Shown here: one piece after another, positions 16,767 through 25,095 of the stretch
Layout: every line of letters starts with the position of its first letter
How positions within the stretch are numbered: the stretch's first letter is position 1
Assembly: GCA_963777485.1 (NCBI GenBank)
Contig: CAVZQP010000004.1
Location: 62,001 to 126,000, forward strand
Direction of reading: 5' to 3'
DNA from: Bog-473 sp963777485
GTDB lineage: Bacteria > Actinomycetota > Acidimicrobiia > Acidimicrobiales > RAAP-2
DNA: 64,000 nt
The notes under the pieces: generated by a model
The model's database searches: none
Told to the model about the DNA's origin: nothing
The model's input: the letters and a program-made list of their open reading frames with translations, nothing else
Translations under genes and position numbers: made by a program

Positions 16767-17381
16767 CTATGCCGTGATCACCACCGCCGGAGGAGCATGG
16801 CGTGGCATGAGTTCCTCGGTCTCGTCGACCCGGCGGGCGTGGGCGAAGCCCATGAGCACGAGAACCGCCATGACAGCGGCAAGAGCGAAGGCCGCAATGG
16901 CGCACCAGAAGGCGATCGCCGCGATCAGGCTGAATCCGTAGGCCTCGAGGAGCAGGCCACGAAGCGTGGTGCCCTGGAAGACCGTCTGGGCCTTCGCCTC
17001 GGCTGCCGTGTACGCCGCCGTTCCCTTGGGAAGAGCCATGGCCTCAGCGCTCAGCTGTGAGTAGGTCTTGCCGCCACCGATGTTGTTGAGGTGCACGGCG
17101 ATGAAGTCGTTTGCGTAGACCTCAGCCTGCTGACCCGTCAGCAGCTGTTGCCCGGCGTACTGGGACACCGAAGGTGTCATTGACTTGGTGATCTCCTGCC
17201 CGTCGGGGTGGGCGAATGCCGCCGCCGAGGGGAACGTGATCTGCTGCTCAGCGAGTTGGTTGTGCACGTAGTTGTTGGCGAAGTTGTAGCCGACCAACAA
17301 CAGTGAACCGGCCACCGCCAGTACCAGAACTACGACGATGCCGCCGACACTGGCCAGCTTGTCGAAAACCTTCCGTCGCAT
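16767..17381 (-). CDS. Membrane protein with two helices and an external domain, unrecognised
   Basis: 204 residues. N-terminal helix at about 13-33 (GGIVVVLVLAVAGSLLLVGY), a central extracytoplasmic domain (~110 residues), and a hydrophobic region near 145-180. AAGGAGAG precedes ATG 17381 by a normal distance. It has the look of actinobacterial hypoxia-region proteins with two helices around a soluble domain; no catalytic motif is visible. It is transcribed toward the cytochrome operon but ends in a strong terminator, so it is its own unit. A GGAGG-AA-GGTCC box lies 100 bp upstream of its start. Confidence 0.8.
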   Translation of the reverse strand: MRRKVFDKLASVGGIVVVLVLAVAGSLLLVGYNFANNYVHNQLAEQQITFPSAAAFAHPDGQEITKSMTPSVSQYAGQQLLTGQQAEVYANDFIAVHLNNIGGGKTYSQLSAEAMALPKGTAAYTAAEAKAQTVFQGTTLRGLLLEAYGFSLIAAIAFWCAIAAFALAAVMAVLVLMGFAHARRVDETEELMPRHAPPAVVITA

Positions 17382-17481
17382 GTTTCTCTCCTTCTCGTTC
17401 GTGATCCCTCCCGTGATGAGATCCCACCCCATCCTCCGGCGATCTGGGCGTTGAGGCATGAGCACAAAAGTCATCCGCGGT

Positions 17482-17497
17482 ACGGAGGAAGGTCCTA
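17482..17497. promoter_or_regulatory. DosR-type box, distal
   Basis: ACGGAGG-AA-GGTCCTA. It matches the box at 29089-29104 closely. It lies in the divergent region between 17381 (-) and 17572 (+), 100 nt from the 17381 start. Together with the box at 17521 it makes a tandem pair. Confidence 0.5.
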
Positions 17498-17520
17498 TGG
17501 ATGCGAGGAACAGGTCCGAA

Positions 17521-17536
17521 TGGGAGGAATCTCCCT
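17521..17536 (+). promoter_or_regulatory. DosR-type box before small DevR-neighbour gene
   Basis: TGGGAGG-AA-TCTCCCT, nearly perfect dyad. It ends exactly 35 nt before ATG 17572. This supports 17572 rather than the upstream in-frame ATG 17497 as the true start. Confidence 0.7.
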
Positions 17537-17571
17537 ATGTGCTGGACAATTCGTTGGCGCAAAATCGCCAG

Positions 17572-17916
17572 ATGAGCATGTACGTGGAGGTCCTCACAGG
17601 GGCCATGGACAGCTGGGACACCGAGCTGTCCGGCGATGCCCTCCTCGACTACGTGCTGAGTTGCCGGGCCGCGCTACCCGAGCGGGAACTCGGAGCGGGA
17701 GTGTGGTCGGAGGCGACTCTGGTCGCCGAGGTGGCCTACGACAGGGCCCTGATCAGCATCGCGGTCGAGTACGGCGTCGATGTCACTCCGACGAACTTCG
17801 TCCATCCGAGGATCGAGCGGGAGCGCCTTGAGGCTGCACTGGAAAAGCGGGGGTTGGATCTACGTTCGCCGCACAGCCGGTCACGCGATCTTCATGGCGC
17901 TTCGGGCGAAACCTGA
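17572..17916 (+). CDS. Small unrecognised protein, DevR-neighbour family, copy B
   Basis: 114 residues from ATG 17572 (MSMYVEVLTGAMDSW). An upstream ATG at 17497 with GGAGGAAGG in front would add 25 residues. I prefer 17572 because the paralogue at 5448 also begins MSMY and because the GGGAGG box then lies at the usual 35 nt. Shared core: AYDRALxxIAxxxG, then RIERERLEAALEKRGLDL. Acidic, soluble, no known domain. Its 3' end overlaps the convergent DevR-like gene by 25 bp, the same arrangement as copy A with regulator 1. Confidence 0.8.
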   Translation: MSMYVEVLTGAMDSWDTELSGDALLDYVLSCRAALPERELGAGVWSEATLVAEVAYDRALISIAVEYGVDVTPTNFVHPRIERERLEAALEKRGLDLRSPHSRSRDLHGASGET

Positions 17917-18545
17917 CCCTTGGCCTTGGTGGCGTAGATCGCCGCTTCGGTCCTGCTCGTCATCTTCAGCTTGCGCAGTAGCCCCGTCACATAGTTCTTG
18001 ACGGTGTTCTCCGACAGGAACATTGCATCGGCGATCTGTTTGTTCGTCTTGCCTTCGGCGATGAGATCAAGGATCTTGCCCTCCTGTGGCGAGAGGGAGG
18101 TGAGAGCGGGATCTTGCTTGGGTGGATTCGCGATGCGTTCGACGACCCTTGCGACCGCCCGGGGGTCCATGAGCGATGCGCCCGTTGCAACTTTCTTGAC
18201 GTCTTCGATGAGATCTCGCGCTTTGATCTGCTTGAGCACGTATCCGGCCGCTCCCGCCATCACGCTCGCGTACATAGCCTCATCGTCGGCGAAGCTCGTG
18301 AGCATCAGGCAGGCGAGGTCCGGCATGCTCGACCGCAGGTCGCGACAGACCTCGATCCCATCCCCGCTCTGCAGGCGGACGTCCAAGATCGCCACGTCGG
18401 GCCGGGCGAGCGGGGCGCGCGTGAGCGCTTGCTCGCCTGTCGCGGCTTCGCCCACGACCTCGATCTCGTCGTCAACTTCCAGAAGGCTACGGATGCCCTC
18501 ACGTACCAAATCGTGGTCGTCGAGAAGAAAGACGCGGATGGACAC
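17892..18545 (-). CDS. DevR/DosR-like LuxR-family response regulator 2
   Basis: 217 residues from GTG 18545. Receiver: RVFLLDDHDLVREG, phospho-acceptor D55 in VAILDVRL, LTSFADDEA, GYVLKQIK. LuxR HTH: LSPQEGKILDLIAEGKTNKQ, recognition helix SENTVKNYVTGLLRKLKM. Compared with regulator 1 and DosR the first Lys of the helix is Asn, but TVKNYV is kept. Divergent from the DevS-like kinase at 18586 with 40 bp between starts, the expected arrangement for a cognate pair. The two regulators may share targets or form mixed control; this is inference. Confidence 0.92.
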   Translation of the reverse strand: MSIRVFLLDDHDLVREGIRSLLEVDDEIEVVGEAATGEQALTRAPLARPDVAILDVRLQSGDGIEVCRDLRSSMPDLACLMLTSFADDEAMYASVMAGAAGYVLKQIKARDLIEDVKKVATGASLMDPRAVARVVERIANPPKQDPALTSLSPQEGKILDLIAEGKTNKQIADAMFLSENTVKNYVTGLLRKLKMTSRTEAAIYATKAKGQVSPEAP

Positions 18546-18585
18546 GCGTCCATATTGCCAGTCGGACGTGGTGGACCCGGACGCG

Positions 18586-19740
18586 ATGGCCGCAACGCCT
18601 ACGATCACCGCCGTGCCCTACACGCGCGTGGACGACCCGGAGAAGCTCCGCCGGCTCCTGGGTGCCGTGCTGATGATCACTGCCGACGTCGAGCTGACCG
18701 ATCTGCTCCAGCACCTGGTCGAGGAGGCAAGGACGCTGGTCGGGGCTCGCTACGCCGCCCTCGGCGTGCTCAACCCCGCCAGGACCGGTCTCGAACAGTT
18801 CCTCACGGCCGGGCTGAGCGAGGAAGAAGAGGCCCAGATCGGCGCCCGGCCGGTCGGGCGTGGCGTTCTCGGCCTGCTTATCACCGAGCCCGCCCCGCTG
18901 TTACTCCATGACCTCGGGGAGCATCCCGGCCGCTACGGCTTTCCCCCCAATCATCCTCCGATGACGTCGTTCCTCGGTGTCCCGGTTCGGGTGCGTGACG
19001 ACGTGTACGGCAACCTCTATCTGACCGACAAGCGGGGTGCAGCGGACTTCACGGACGAAGACGAGGCCCTCGCCGAGGCGTTGGCCCTCGCGGCGGGCAT
19101 TGCCATCGAGAACAACAGGCTGCACGATCGCGTCCTCGTGATGTCCGTCCTCGACGATCGGGATCGCATCGCACGCGACCTCCACGATCGGGTGATCCAA
19201 CGGGTCTACGCCGTCGGCATGAACCTTCAGGGGGCAACTCGGCTACCTGAGCGGAATCAAGTGCTCGAGCGGGTCATGCGGGCGATCGACGATCTCGACC
19301 TCACTATCAGCGAGATTCGATCGGCCATCTTCGAGCTCAGCGAGGCCGCTCTTCCGGGCGGGCTCCGTCAGGCCGTTTTGCAGATGGCCGAAGAACTGTC
19401 TGACACATTGGGCGCCCGGCCCGAGGTCCGATTTAAAGGGGCCGTGGACAACGCTGTTCCCCAACACCTGGGCGACCACGTCCTGGCCGTGGTTAGGGAG
19501 GGCCTCACCAATGCGGGCAAACACGCTCAGGCCTCGCGCTACGAGGTGACCCTCGGCGTGACCGACCGGGTCGTGCTCGAGCTGCTCGACGACGGCGTGG
19601 GAATCGAACTGCCGCAGAAGGCGCCAGGACTCGGACTGATCAACCTTCGCGATCGGGCTGAGAAACTCGGTGGGACGTTCGAGATCCACCCCGGGGAGAG
19701 AGGTGGCACCCGCCTGGTATGGACTGTTCCGCTCGAGTGA
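18586..19740 (+). CDS. devS: DevS/DosS-like sensor histidine kinase with one GAF domain
   Basis: 384 residues. GAF domain at about 35-178, then a HisKA_3 dimerisation helix with phospho-acceptor H200 (RDRIARDLHDRVIQRVYAVG) and an HATPase_c domain (N-box LTNAGKHA, G-boxes DDGVGIEL and GLGLINLRDRAEKLGG). The GAF segment HPPMTSFLGVPVRVRDDVYG is very like GAF-A of mycobacterial DevS/DosT, where a His ligates the haem that senses O2, NO and CO. H123 would be the equivalent if the alignment is right. DevS has two GAF domains; only one is present here. ATG 18586 is chosen; GTG 18571 is also possible. No ribosome site is seen. Confidence 0.9.
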   Translation: MAATPTITAVPYTRVDDPEKLRRLLGAVLMITADVELTDLLQHLVEEARTLVGARYAALGVLNPARTGLEQFLTAGLSEEEEAQIGARPVGRGVLGLLITEPAPLLLHDLGEHPGRYGFPPNHPPMTSFLGVPVRVRDDVYGNLYLTDKRGAADFTDEDEALAEALALAAGIAIENNRLHDRVLVMSVLDDRDRIARDLHDRVIQRVYAVGMNLQGATRLPERNQVLERVMRAIDDLDLTISEIRSAIFELSEAALPGGLRQAVLQMAEELSDTLGARPEVRFKGAVDNAVPQHLGDHVLAVVREGLTNAGKHAQASRYEVTLGVTDRVVLELLDDGVGIELPQKAPGLGLINLRDRAEKLGGTFEIHPGERGGTRLVWTVPLE

Positions 19741-19776
19741 ACAGGCGCCGGTGCTGGTGGCGCCCGAACCCGTAGA

Positions 19777-21204
19777 TCAGGCGGTCGGCCCTTCCACCGT
19801 CCTTGCTCGAATCCCTCCCTGGGCGAGACCACGGAACGCTTCGTCGATACCTTCACAGAAGGAGTCGAGGTCAGGGCAGACGGTAGGGTCGGCGAGGAGG
19901 CCCAGGTTCAGCTGGTCCAGGTACGAGAGGGCGGCCACGCCGAGACCCTGGTTGCCCACGAGCGGCACGAGCGGAAACGCCTGCAACATCCGCGCCCCGA
20001 GTGCATAGAGCTGAACGTTTGGTCCGGGCACATTGGTCACGATCAGATTGAAGAAGGGTTGGTGCTCGACGAGCCGGCTCAAAGCGGTGAGTGCCGACTG
20101 CGGGAGCGGTTCGAGGATCCTGAGGCCGGCGTCGGCCACCACCTCCTGGTGCTGCTCCTTCTGTCGCCGGGTCTGTGCCGAGATGGTCACGAAGGTTTGT
20201 TCGGCATCGCCCGAGCCGACTGGAAGTTTGATGAGCAACGCCGACACTTGGTTCCCGATGCCACGATTCGGGCCCGCGGCAAGCCCGACAGGGACCAGCG
20301 CATTCATTGTCTCTTTTTGGTTCCAACCGGCCGAGGCGACCATATTGTGCAGGCCGTGGGTGACGAGGGTCAGGACAACGTCGTTGACGGTGCCACCTCG
20401 GTCGTGGGCGATCTTGCGCACGTCCTCGAGAGGTAATCGAACCAGACGAACCCGGCGCTCGGCACCGATCTGGTGATTCAGAGGCGAGGGTGGAGCGAGC
20501 GGTCCGGCGCTGAGCAGCCGGGCCACCGCACCGAGCTTCGTCGACCACTGCCGTGCGCGCCGTAGGGGGTGCAGCGCTGACCAGACAGCCCACGCACTCA
20601 CCCGGACGCCGATTTCGCCAAGCTGCCAGAGGTTTTGGGCGGCGTCGACCACGAATGGCACCGGTGCGTCGGGCTGCCACTTTGTTTCCGACGGGTGGCC
20701 GGCGTACTCCGGCGAGACATCGAGCAACACCAAGGCAAGCTCGGCCGCCGCGATGCCGTCTGCCATTGAATGGTGCAGCTTCTCGATCAATGCGATCTGG
20801 CCGCTCTCGAGCCCTTCGACGAACGCGAGCTCCCACAAGGGTCGATCCTGGTTAAGGGGAGAAGACACCAATTCGGCACAGAGGGTGAGGAGTTGTTCGT
20901 CAGTGCCCGGTGACGACAATCGCCGCTTCGTGACGTGGTTGGCGATATCGAAGTTGGGCTCGTCGGCCCAAGATGGAGGCGCCTCCTTCAGGGCAGCCGG
21001 CCGGGCGACCTGCCGCAGCTTGGGAATCAGGTCGAGTCGAGAGGAGATCAGCCGGCGGAGGTCCTCAATTCGGAGCTGTCCTCGCTCATCGAGCAGCGGG
21101 CCCGCTTCGAAGAACGCAATCGAGACCATGTGCATCGGGGTCCGATCGGACTCGGCCTTGAGGAGGATGGAATCGAGCGGCGAAAGCGTCGGCGCGGGAC
21201 TCAT
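19777..21204 (-). CDS. Wax ester synthase/diacylglycerol acyltransferase (WS/DGAT) 1
   Basis: 475 residues, full length. Catalytic HHxxxDG is present (LHHSMADG, about residue 145), with the later family motifs GGTVNDVVLTL and LIVTNVPGPNVQLY. The N-terminus LSPLDSILLKAES is typical. It joins an acyl-CoA to diacylglycerol or a long alcohol to make triacylglycerol or wax ester. Storage-lipid synthesis is induced in dormant mycobacteria through DosR (tgs1), and a GGGACC half-site box 35 nt before ATG 21204 suggests the same here. It is tail-to-tail with the sensor kinase gene. A second WS/DGAT lies at 40410. Confidence 0.93.
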   Translation of the reverse strand: MSPAPTLSPLDSILLKAESDRTPMHMVSIAFFEAGPLLDERGQLRIEDLRRLISSRLDLIPKLRQVARPAALKEAPPSWADEPNFDIANHVTKRRLSSPGTDEQLLTLCAELVSSPLNQDRPLWELAFVEGLESGQIALIEKLHHSMADGIAAAELALVLLDVSPEYAGHPSETKWQPDAPVPFVVDAAQNLWQLGEIGVRVSAWAVWSALHPLRRARQWSTKLGAVARLLSAGPLAPPSPLNHQIGAERRVRLVRLPLEDVRKIAHDRGGTVNDVVLTLVTHGLHNMVASAGWNQKETMNALVPVGLAAGPNRGIGNQVSALLIKLPVGSGDAEQTFVTISAQTRRQKEQHQEVVADAGLRILEPLPQSALTALSRLVEHQPFFNLIVTNVPGPNVQLYALGARMLQAFPLVPLVGNQGLGVAALSYLDQLNLGLLADPTVCPDLDSFCEGIDEAFRGLAQGGIRARTVEGPTA

Positions 21205-21239
21205 GACAAGGGTTCCACGCGAGAGGGTTGGAGCCGAGT

Positions 21240-21255
21240 CTGGCGAGCGGTCCCG
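21240..21255 (-). promoter_or_regulatory. DosR-type half box before WS/DGAT
   Basis: On the minus strand: CGGGACC-GC-TCGCCAG. Only the first half-site is well kept, but it lies exactly 35 nt before ATG 21204. Confidence 0.45.
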
Positions 21256-21325
21256 AAGTCAGAGGCCATGACGCGAGTGTGAGGCTCTCGGTGGAAGGTC
21301 GCTACCGACCTAGGTCCCAGGTGGA

Positions 21326-21341
21326 AGGGAGGTTCCTCCCT
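21326..21341 (+). promoter_or_regulatory. DosR-type box before HTH-flavoprotein 1
   Basis: AGGGAGG-TT-CCTCCCT, a perfect dyad with a 2-nt centre, ending exactly 35 nt before ATG 21377. The best-conserved member of the set. Confidence 0.78.
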
Positions 21342-21376
21342 AACCGCTGCCGTGATCCGGAGCGCACACTCGGTGG

Positions 21377-22135
21377 ATGGAACCCGGCACCGGAATCGAG
21401 CCCGGAGACCTGGCTCGACGGATCAACCAACGTCGCCATGAGCTCGGCGTGACCACAGAGGACCTCGCTCGAGAAGCGGGATTGGACCCCTCTTTCCTCG
21501 AATACTTCGAGCGGCACTCCGATGTGCATTTGGGCGGAAGGACGCTCAGCGCGATCGCTCGTGTCCTTCAGACCTCTCCGGCGAGCCTTCTCGGCGCAGA
21601 CAGGAACCGAGCGCCGGGGAGGGCAAGAGCGCTGCCGGGAGCCGTTCTCGAGCCGCTGACACCGACGCAGTGTCATACTCTTCTCAAGACCGGTGGTGTG
21701 GGAAGGGTCATCTTCAATGCCTCCCGCGGCCCTGTGGCGCATCCTGTGAACTACCGGTTCTCGAAGGGCGAAGTGCTGTTCAACACCACCGTGAACACGG
21801 CAACTGAGCTCGAATCCCAGCCTAGGGTCGGATTCGAGATCGACCACATCGACGATGTGTTCACGGAGGGCTGGAGTGTGATCGTGACCGGGCCTGCTCG
21901 CGTGGTGGACAATCCGGACGAGCTGGTCGAGCATGCCACGCACGGGCTCTCCCCGTGGGCGGGGGGAGCTCGGGGCGTCGTGCTCGCGATCGCTGCTGCG
22001 GAAGTCACGGGACGGGTCATCGTCCACGACGGATTGGAAAACCGAACAGCCCGGCCGGGCCGCCAGCCAACTCGCTCGCACGGCTACTCGAAGAAGAGTG
22101 CAAACGATCAGGCGCACATGCGCAGCGAACCATGA
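21377..22135 (+). CDS. XRE helix-turn-helix fused to PPOX-like flavin/F420-binding domain, copy 1
   Basis: 252 residues. N-terminal XRE-type HTH (LARRINQRRHELGVTTEDLA, then AGLDPSFLEYFER). From about residue 90 a pyridoxamine-5-phosphate-oxidase-like split barrel follows (GGVGRVIFNASRGPVAHPVN, VGFEIDHIDD, GWSVIVTGPARVV), the fold used by FMN- or F420-dependent reductases. A redox-responsive DNA-binding protein is a natural reading but unproven. The last residues (basic, Ser-rich) are unlike copy 2 at 30488. Its stop overlaps the start of the downstream acetyltransferase by 4 bp. Confidence 0.87.
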   Translation: MEPGTGIEPGDLARRINQRRHELGVTTEDLAREAGLDPSFLEYFERHSDVHLGGRTLSAIARVLQTSPASLLGADRNRAPGRARALPGAVLEPLTPTQCHTLLKTGGVGRVIFNASRGPVAHPVNYRFSKGEVLFNTTVNTATELESQPRVGFEIDHIDDVFTEGWSVIVTGPARVVDNPDELVEHATHGLSPWAGGARGVVLAIAAAEVTGRVIVHDGLENRTARPGRQPTRSHGYSKKSANDQAHMRSEP

Positions 22136-22755
22136 GTAATGGACCGTCGAGCACGGACGAAGAAAGTGGCGTCCCTGGCGCGTACCCCTCCGAGTTGGCG
22201 TTCGACGCGGTCTCCGTCGAACAGTTCCATATCCGAGTCCGGGCCATTCGTCCCGATGACGCCGCCGGGTTGGTCCAGTTCCACGATCACCTGTCCGATC
22301 GGTCGTGTTACCTCAGGTTCTTCTCGCTCCACCCACACCTCTCACCCAAAGAGGTCGATCGGTTCACGCGGGTCGATTACCGGAACCGTCTCGCTCTGGT
22401 AGCCGAGCACGACGGCCGGCTCGTTGCCGTTGGGCGTTACGACCGGCGACCCGAGTCCGCAGAGGCCGAGGTCGCTTTCGTGGTCGCCGACGATTGCCAG
22501 CATCACGGCATCGGTTCGCTGCTGCTGGATGCCCTCGCTGATGCGGCCCGTGAACGCGGTATCTCCACCTTTGTGGCGGACACCCTCGAGGAGAACCTCA
22601 CGATGCTCAGAGTGTTCACCCATTCGGGGTTCCCAATCACGCGCAGTTACGAGTACGGCACCGTCTCGCTCCGTTTTCCCATCGCCCTCACTTCCTCATA
22701 TGAGGTCTCCATGAAGCGACGCCGGTCCGAATGGACGATTGCCCCCGCCGCCTAG
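22132..22755 (+). CDS. GNAT-family N-acetyltransferase
   Basis: 207 residues from ATG 22132, coupled to the upstream gene by ATGA. The GNAT core is complete: FHIRVRAIRPDDAAGLVQFH, beta-hairpin LVAVGRYDRR, AEVAFVVADDCQHHGIGSLLL (acetyl-CoA loop Q/H-x-x-G-I-G-S) and ENLTMLRVFTHSGF. It resembles the GNAT part of acetate-CoA ligase/Pat-type protein acetyltransferases, so it may acetylate metabolic enzymes under the same regulator; that is inference. Confidence 0.9.
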   Translation: MSNGPSSTDEESGVPGAYPSELAFDAVSVEQFHIRVRAIRPDDAAGLVQFHDHLSDRSCYLRFFSLHPHLSPKEVDRFTRVDYRNRLALVAEHDGRLVAVGRYDRRPESAEAEVAFVVADDCQHHGIGSLLLDALADAARERGISTFVADTLEENLTMLRVFTHSGFPITRSYEYGTVSLRFPIALTSSYEVSMKRRRSEWTIAPAA

Positions 22756-22843
22756 TTGCACGGGCAATTTCAAACGACGACCACATGTGTCGGCCCGCGC
22801 AGCGAGGGGCGATCAACCTTGATTGCGAAGGTGTGACCCGGAA

Positions 22844-22859
22844 CGGGACCTTTTTCCAT
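22844..22859 (+). promoter_or_regulatory. Candidate DosR-type box before alcohol dehydrogenase
   Basis: CGGGACC-TT-TTTCCAT. First half is consensus, second is degenerate. It lies 58 nt before ATG 22918, farther than the usual 35. Confidence 0.4.
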
Positions 22860-22917
22860 GGTTGAGCTCCAGGACGCCGTCAGACAATGGATGAGGACAG
22901 AAATCGGAAGGTGAGCC

Positions 22918-23958
22918 ATGAAAGCACTCGTATACGACGGACCAGGCCGGAAGAGCTGGAGCGAGGTCCCGGACCCGCAGATCGAGCAGGATGGCGACGT
23001 CATCGTGCAAGTGGACGCCACGACGATCTGCGGCACGGATCTCCACATCCTCAAAGGCGATGTTCCCGAGACCACGCCGGGGCGGATTCTCGGCCACGAG
23101 GCCGTCGGCACCATCGTCGAGGTGGGCCCTGGCGTAAAGACACGACACGTTGGTGACCGCGTCTTGGTCTCCTGCATTTCGGCCTGCGGATTCTGCCGTT
23201 TTTGCCGGGATGGTCGCTATGGGCAGTGCTCGGGCGGTGGCGGTTGGATCCTCGGCCACCTCATCGACGGGACCCAGGCGGAATTGGTACGGGTGCCTTT
23301 CGGCGACACGTCGACCTATCTTGTGCCGGCCGGAGCGGCGGACGAGGACGTCTTGATGCTCGCTGACATCCTTCCCACGTCCTACGAGGTCGGCGTGCTG
23401 AACGGTCAGGTCCAGCCCGGCGACACCGTTGCCGTCGTCGGTGCGGGTCCGATCGGACTCGCCGCCATCATGGCCGCACAGTTGTTCTCGCCCAGCCACA
23501 TCGTGGCCATCGACCTCGCCGACGCCCGCCTCGAGGCCGCGAAGCGGTTCGGCGCCGACGTGACCGTCAACGATGGGTTCGACGACGCCGTCACGGTGGT
23601 TCAGGGTCTGACCGATGGACTCGGCGCCGACGTCGCTATCGAAGCGGTGGGTGCGCCGGAGAGCTTCGAGTTGTGCACCGCGCTGGTCCGGCCGGGAGGC
23701 CGCGTGGCCAACATTGGTGTACACGGCAAGCCGGCAACGCTGCATCTCGAAACGCTATGGATTCGTGATGTCACGATGACCACGGGACTGGTCGATACGT
23801 ATTCGACACCCACCCTGCTCCGACTTCTGACGTCAGGCCAGCTGGACGGTGGTCAGTTCGTGACGCACCACTTCGAGCTGGGCGAGATGCTGGCGGCGTA
23901 CGATGCCTTCGCTCGTGCCTCCGAAACTGGAGCACTGAAGGTCGTGATCAGCAGGTAG
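22918..23958 (+). CDS. Zinc-dependent alcohol dehydrogenase (MDR, FdhA/Tdh-like)
   Basis: 346 residues. Catalytic zinc site CGTDLH plus GHEAVG, structural zinc loop CISACGFCRFC-(R)DGRYGQC, nucleotide site VAVVGAGPIGLAA, and an acidic end to strand 2 (VAIDLAD) favouring NAD. The N-terminus MKALVYDGPG is typical of the actinobacterial dehydrogenases often found near hypoxia genes. It probably reduces aldehydes to alcohols (or the reverse), possibly to dispose of reductant or to supply alcohols for wax esters; the substrate is not determined. AAGG lies before ATG 22918. It is tail-to-tail with acetate kinase. Confidence 0.9.
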   Translation: MKALVYDGPGRKSWSEVPDPQIEQDGDVIVQVDATTICGTDLHILKGDVPETTPGRILGHEAVGTIVEVGPGVKTRHVGDRVLVSCISACGFCRFCRDGRYGQCSGGGGWILGHLIDGTQAELVRVPFGDTSTYLVPAGAADEDVLMLADILPTSYEVGVLNGQVQPGDTVAVVGAGPIGLAAIMAAQLFSPSHIVAIDLADARLEAAKRFGADVTVNDGFDDAVTVVQGLTDGLGADVAIEAVGAPESFELCTALVRPGGRVANIGVHGKPATLHLETLWIRDVTMTTGLVDTYSTPTLLRLLTSGQLDGGQFVTHHFELGEMLAAYDAFARASETGALKVVISR

Positions 23959-24000
23959 GCGGTTTCGAGCATCTCGTGACGCCGACCGCACGCGGCGGAC

Positions 24001-25095
24001 TCAGAGGAGGAGTGAGCGCACCTCCGATGCGATCTGCAGGTCCTCTCTCGCTTGGACGACGAAGACCCTGACGTGAGAACGCGCGCCCGTGATATCGGCG
24101 TCGGGCGATGCTGAACGGTTCGCCTCGTGGTCGAGCGAAAGGCCAAGGAATCCCATAGTGGCGAGCGTGCTGGCCCGTAGCTCGGCCGCATTTTCTCCGA
24201 CTCCTCCAGTAAAAGTGATGGCATCGAGTCCACCGAGGGCACTCGCCATCGCGGCGATCCCGGCCCGCAGCCGGTGCACGTAGACATCCAGCGCGAGCCG
24301 GGCAGCGTTGTGTCCCTCCGTCGCCATCGTTTCGATCTCGGCCATGTCTGAAGAGCCGGCGAGGGCGAGCAGACCCGATTCGTGGTCGAGGGCGCGGGCG
24401 ATATCGCTGACCGGGATCCCTTGCTCCTGGGCAAGCCAGAGGACGAGGCCGGGGTCGATCGTGCCTGAGCGAGTAGCCATGACGAGCCCCTCGAGCGGCG
24501 TGAAACCCATCGTGGTGTCGATCGAACGGCCCTCGGCGATGGCGGCCAGGGACGCTCCTGCACCCAGGTGGCACGTGACCAGACGGATACCTGCTCCGGA
24601 ATGTCCCATGAGCTCGATCGTGCGCCGCCATGCGTAGCCGTGACTCAGACCATGGAAGCCGAATCGCCGCACCCCCAAACGGGTCCTCCATTCGAGCGGT
24701 ACTGCGTACGTTGCGGTCGCTTCGGGGAGTCCGGCGTGGAATGCGGTGTCGAAGCACCCCACGGACGGAACCTCGCCCAGGACCTGGCTGACGATTTCCG
24801 CGGCCCGGAGGCATGCGGCCTGGTGAAGAGGCGCAAGCGGGATCAGTTCCTGGAGCATCTCCATGATCGACTGGTCGAGCCGTGTAGGACCGACAAAGAG
24901 TGTTCCGCCGTGCACGATGCGGTGACCGACCGCATCAATCGAGCCCGAGTTCTGCGTGACGAATTGCTGCAGCGCCGCCGGATCGAAACTTCCGCCAACA
25001 GCTGGCAGGCTCTCCGTCCGAAGCGAATTGTCGTCGCCGTCGAGGACCGACAGCTTGAGGCTGGAAGAGCCAGCGTTGACGACCAACTGATTCAT
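24001..25095 (-). CDS. ackA: Acetate kinase
   Basis: 364 residues from ATG 25095, a little shorter than the usual ~400. Family motifs: VVNAGSSSLK, HRIVHGG, CFDTAFHAG, RRFGFHGLSHGY, MGFTPLEGL, TRSGTIDP and FTGGVGENA. It converts acetyl phosphate and ADP to acetate and ATP. The start overlaps the phosphoketolase stop by 4 bp, so the two are coupled and together give one ATP per acetyl phosphate released from sugar phosphates. Last gene of the operon that begins near 29045. Confidence 0.95.
   Translation of the reverse strand: MNQLVVNAGSSSLKLSVLDGDDNSLRTESLPAVGGSFDPAALQQFVTQNSGSIDAVGHRIVHGGTLFVGPTRLDQSIMEMLQELIPLAPLHQAACLRAAEIVSQVLGEVPSVGCFDTAFHAGLPEATATYAVPLEWRTRLGVRRFGFHGLSHGYAWRRTIELMGHSGAGIRLVTCHLGAGASLAAIAEGRSIDTTMGFTPLEGLVMATRSGTIDPGLVLWLAQEQGIPVSDIARALDHESGLLALAGSSDMAEIETMATEGHNAARLALDVYVHRLRAGIAAMASALGGLDAITFTGGVGENAAELRASTLATMGFLGLSLDHEANRSASPDADITGARSHVRVFVVQAREDLQIASEVRSLLL

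Noticed and set aside
17497..17571. Longer start for small protein copy B
   Set aside because: The upstream ATG would place the near-perfect box inside the coding region and does not match the paralogue's start.
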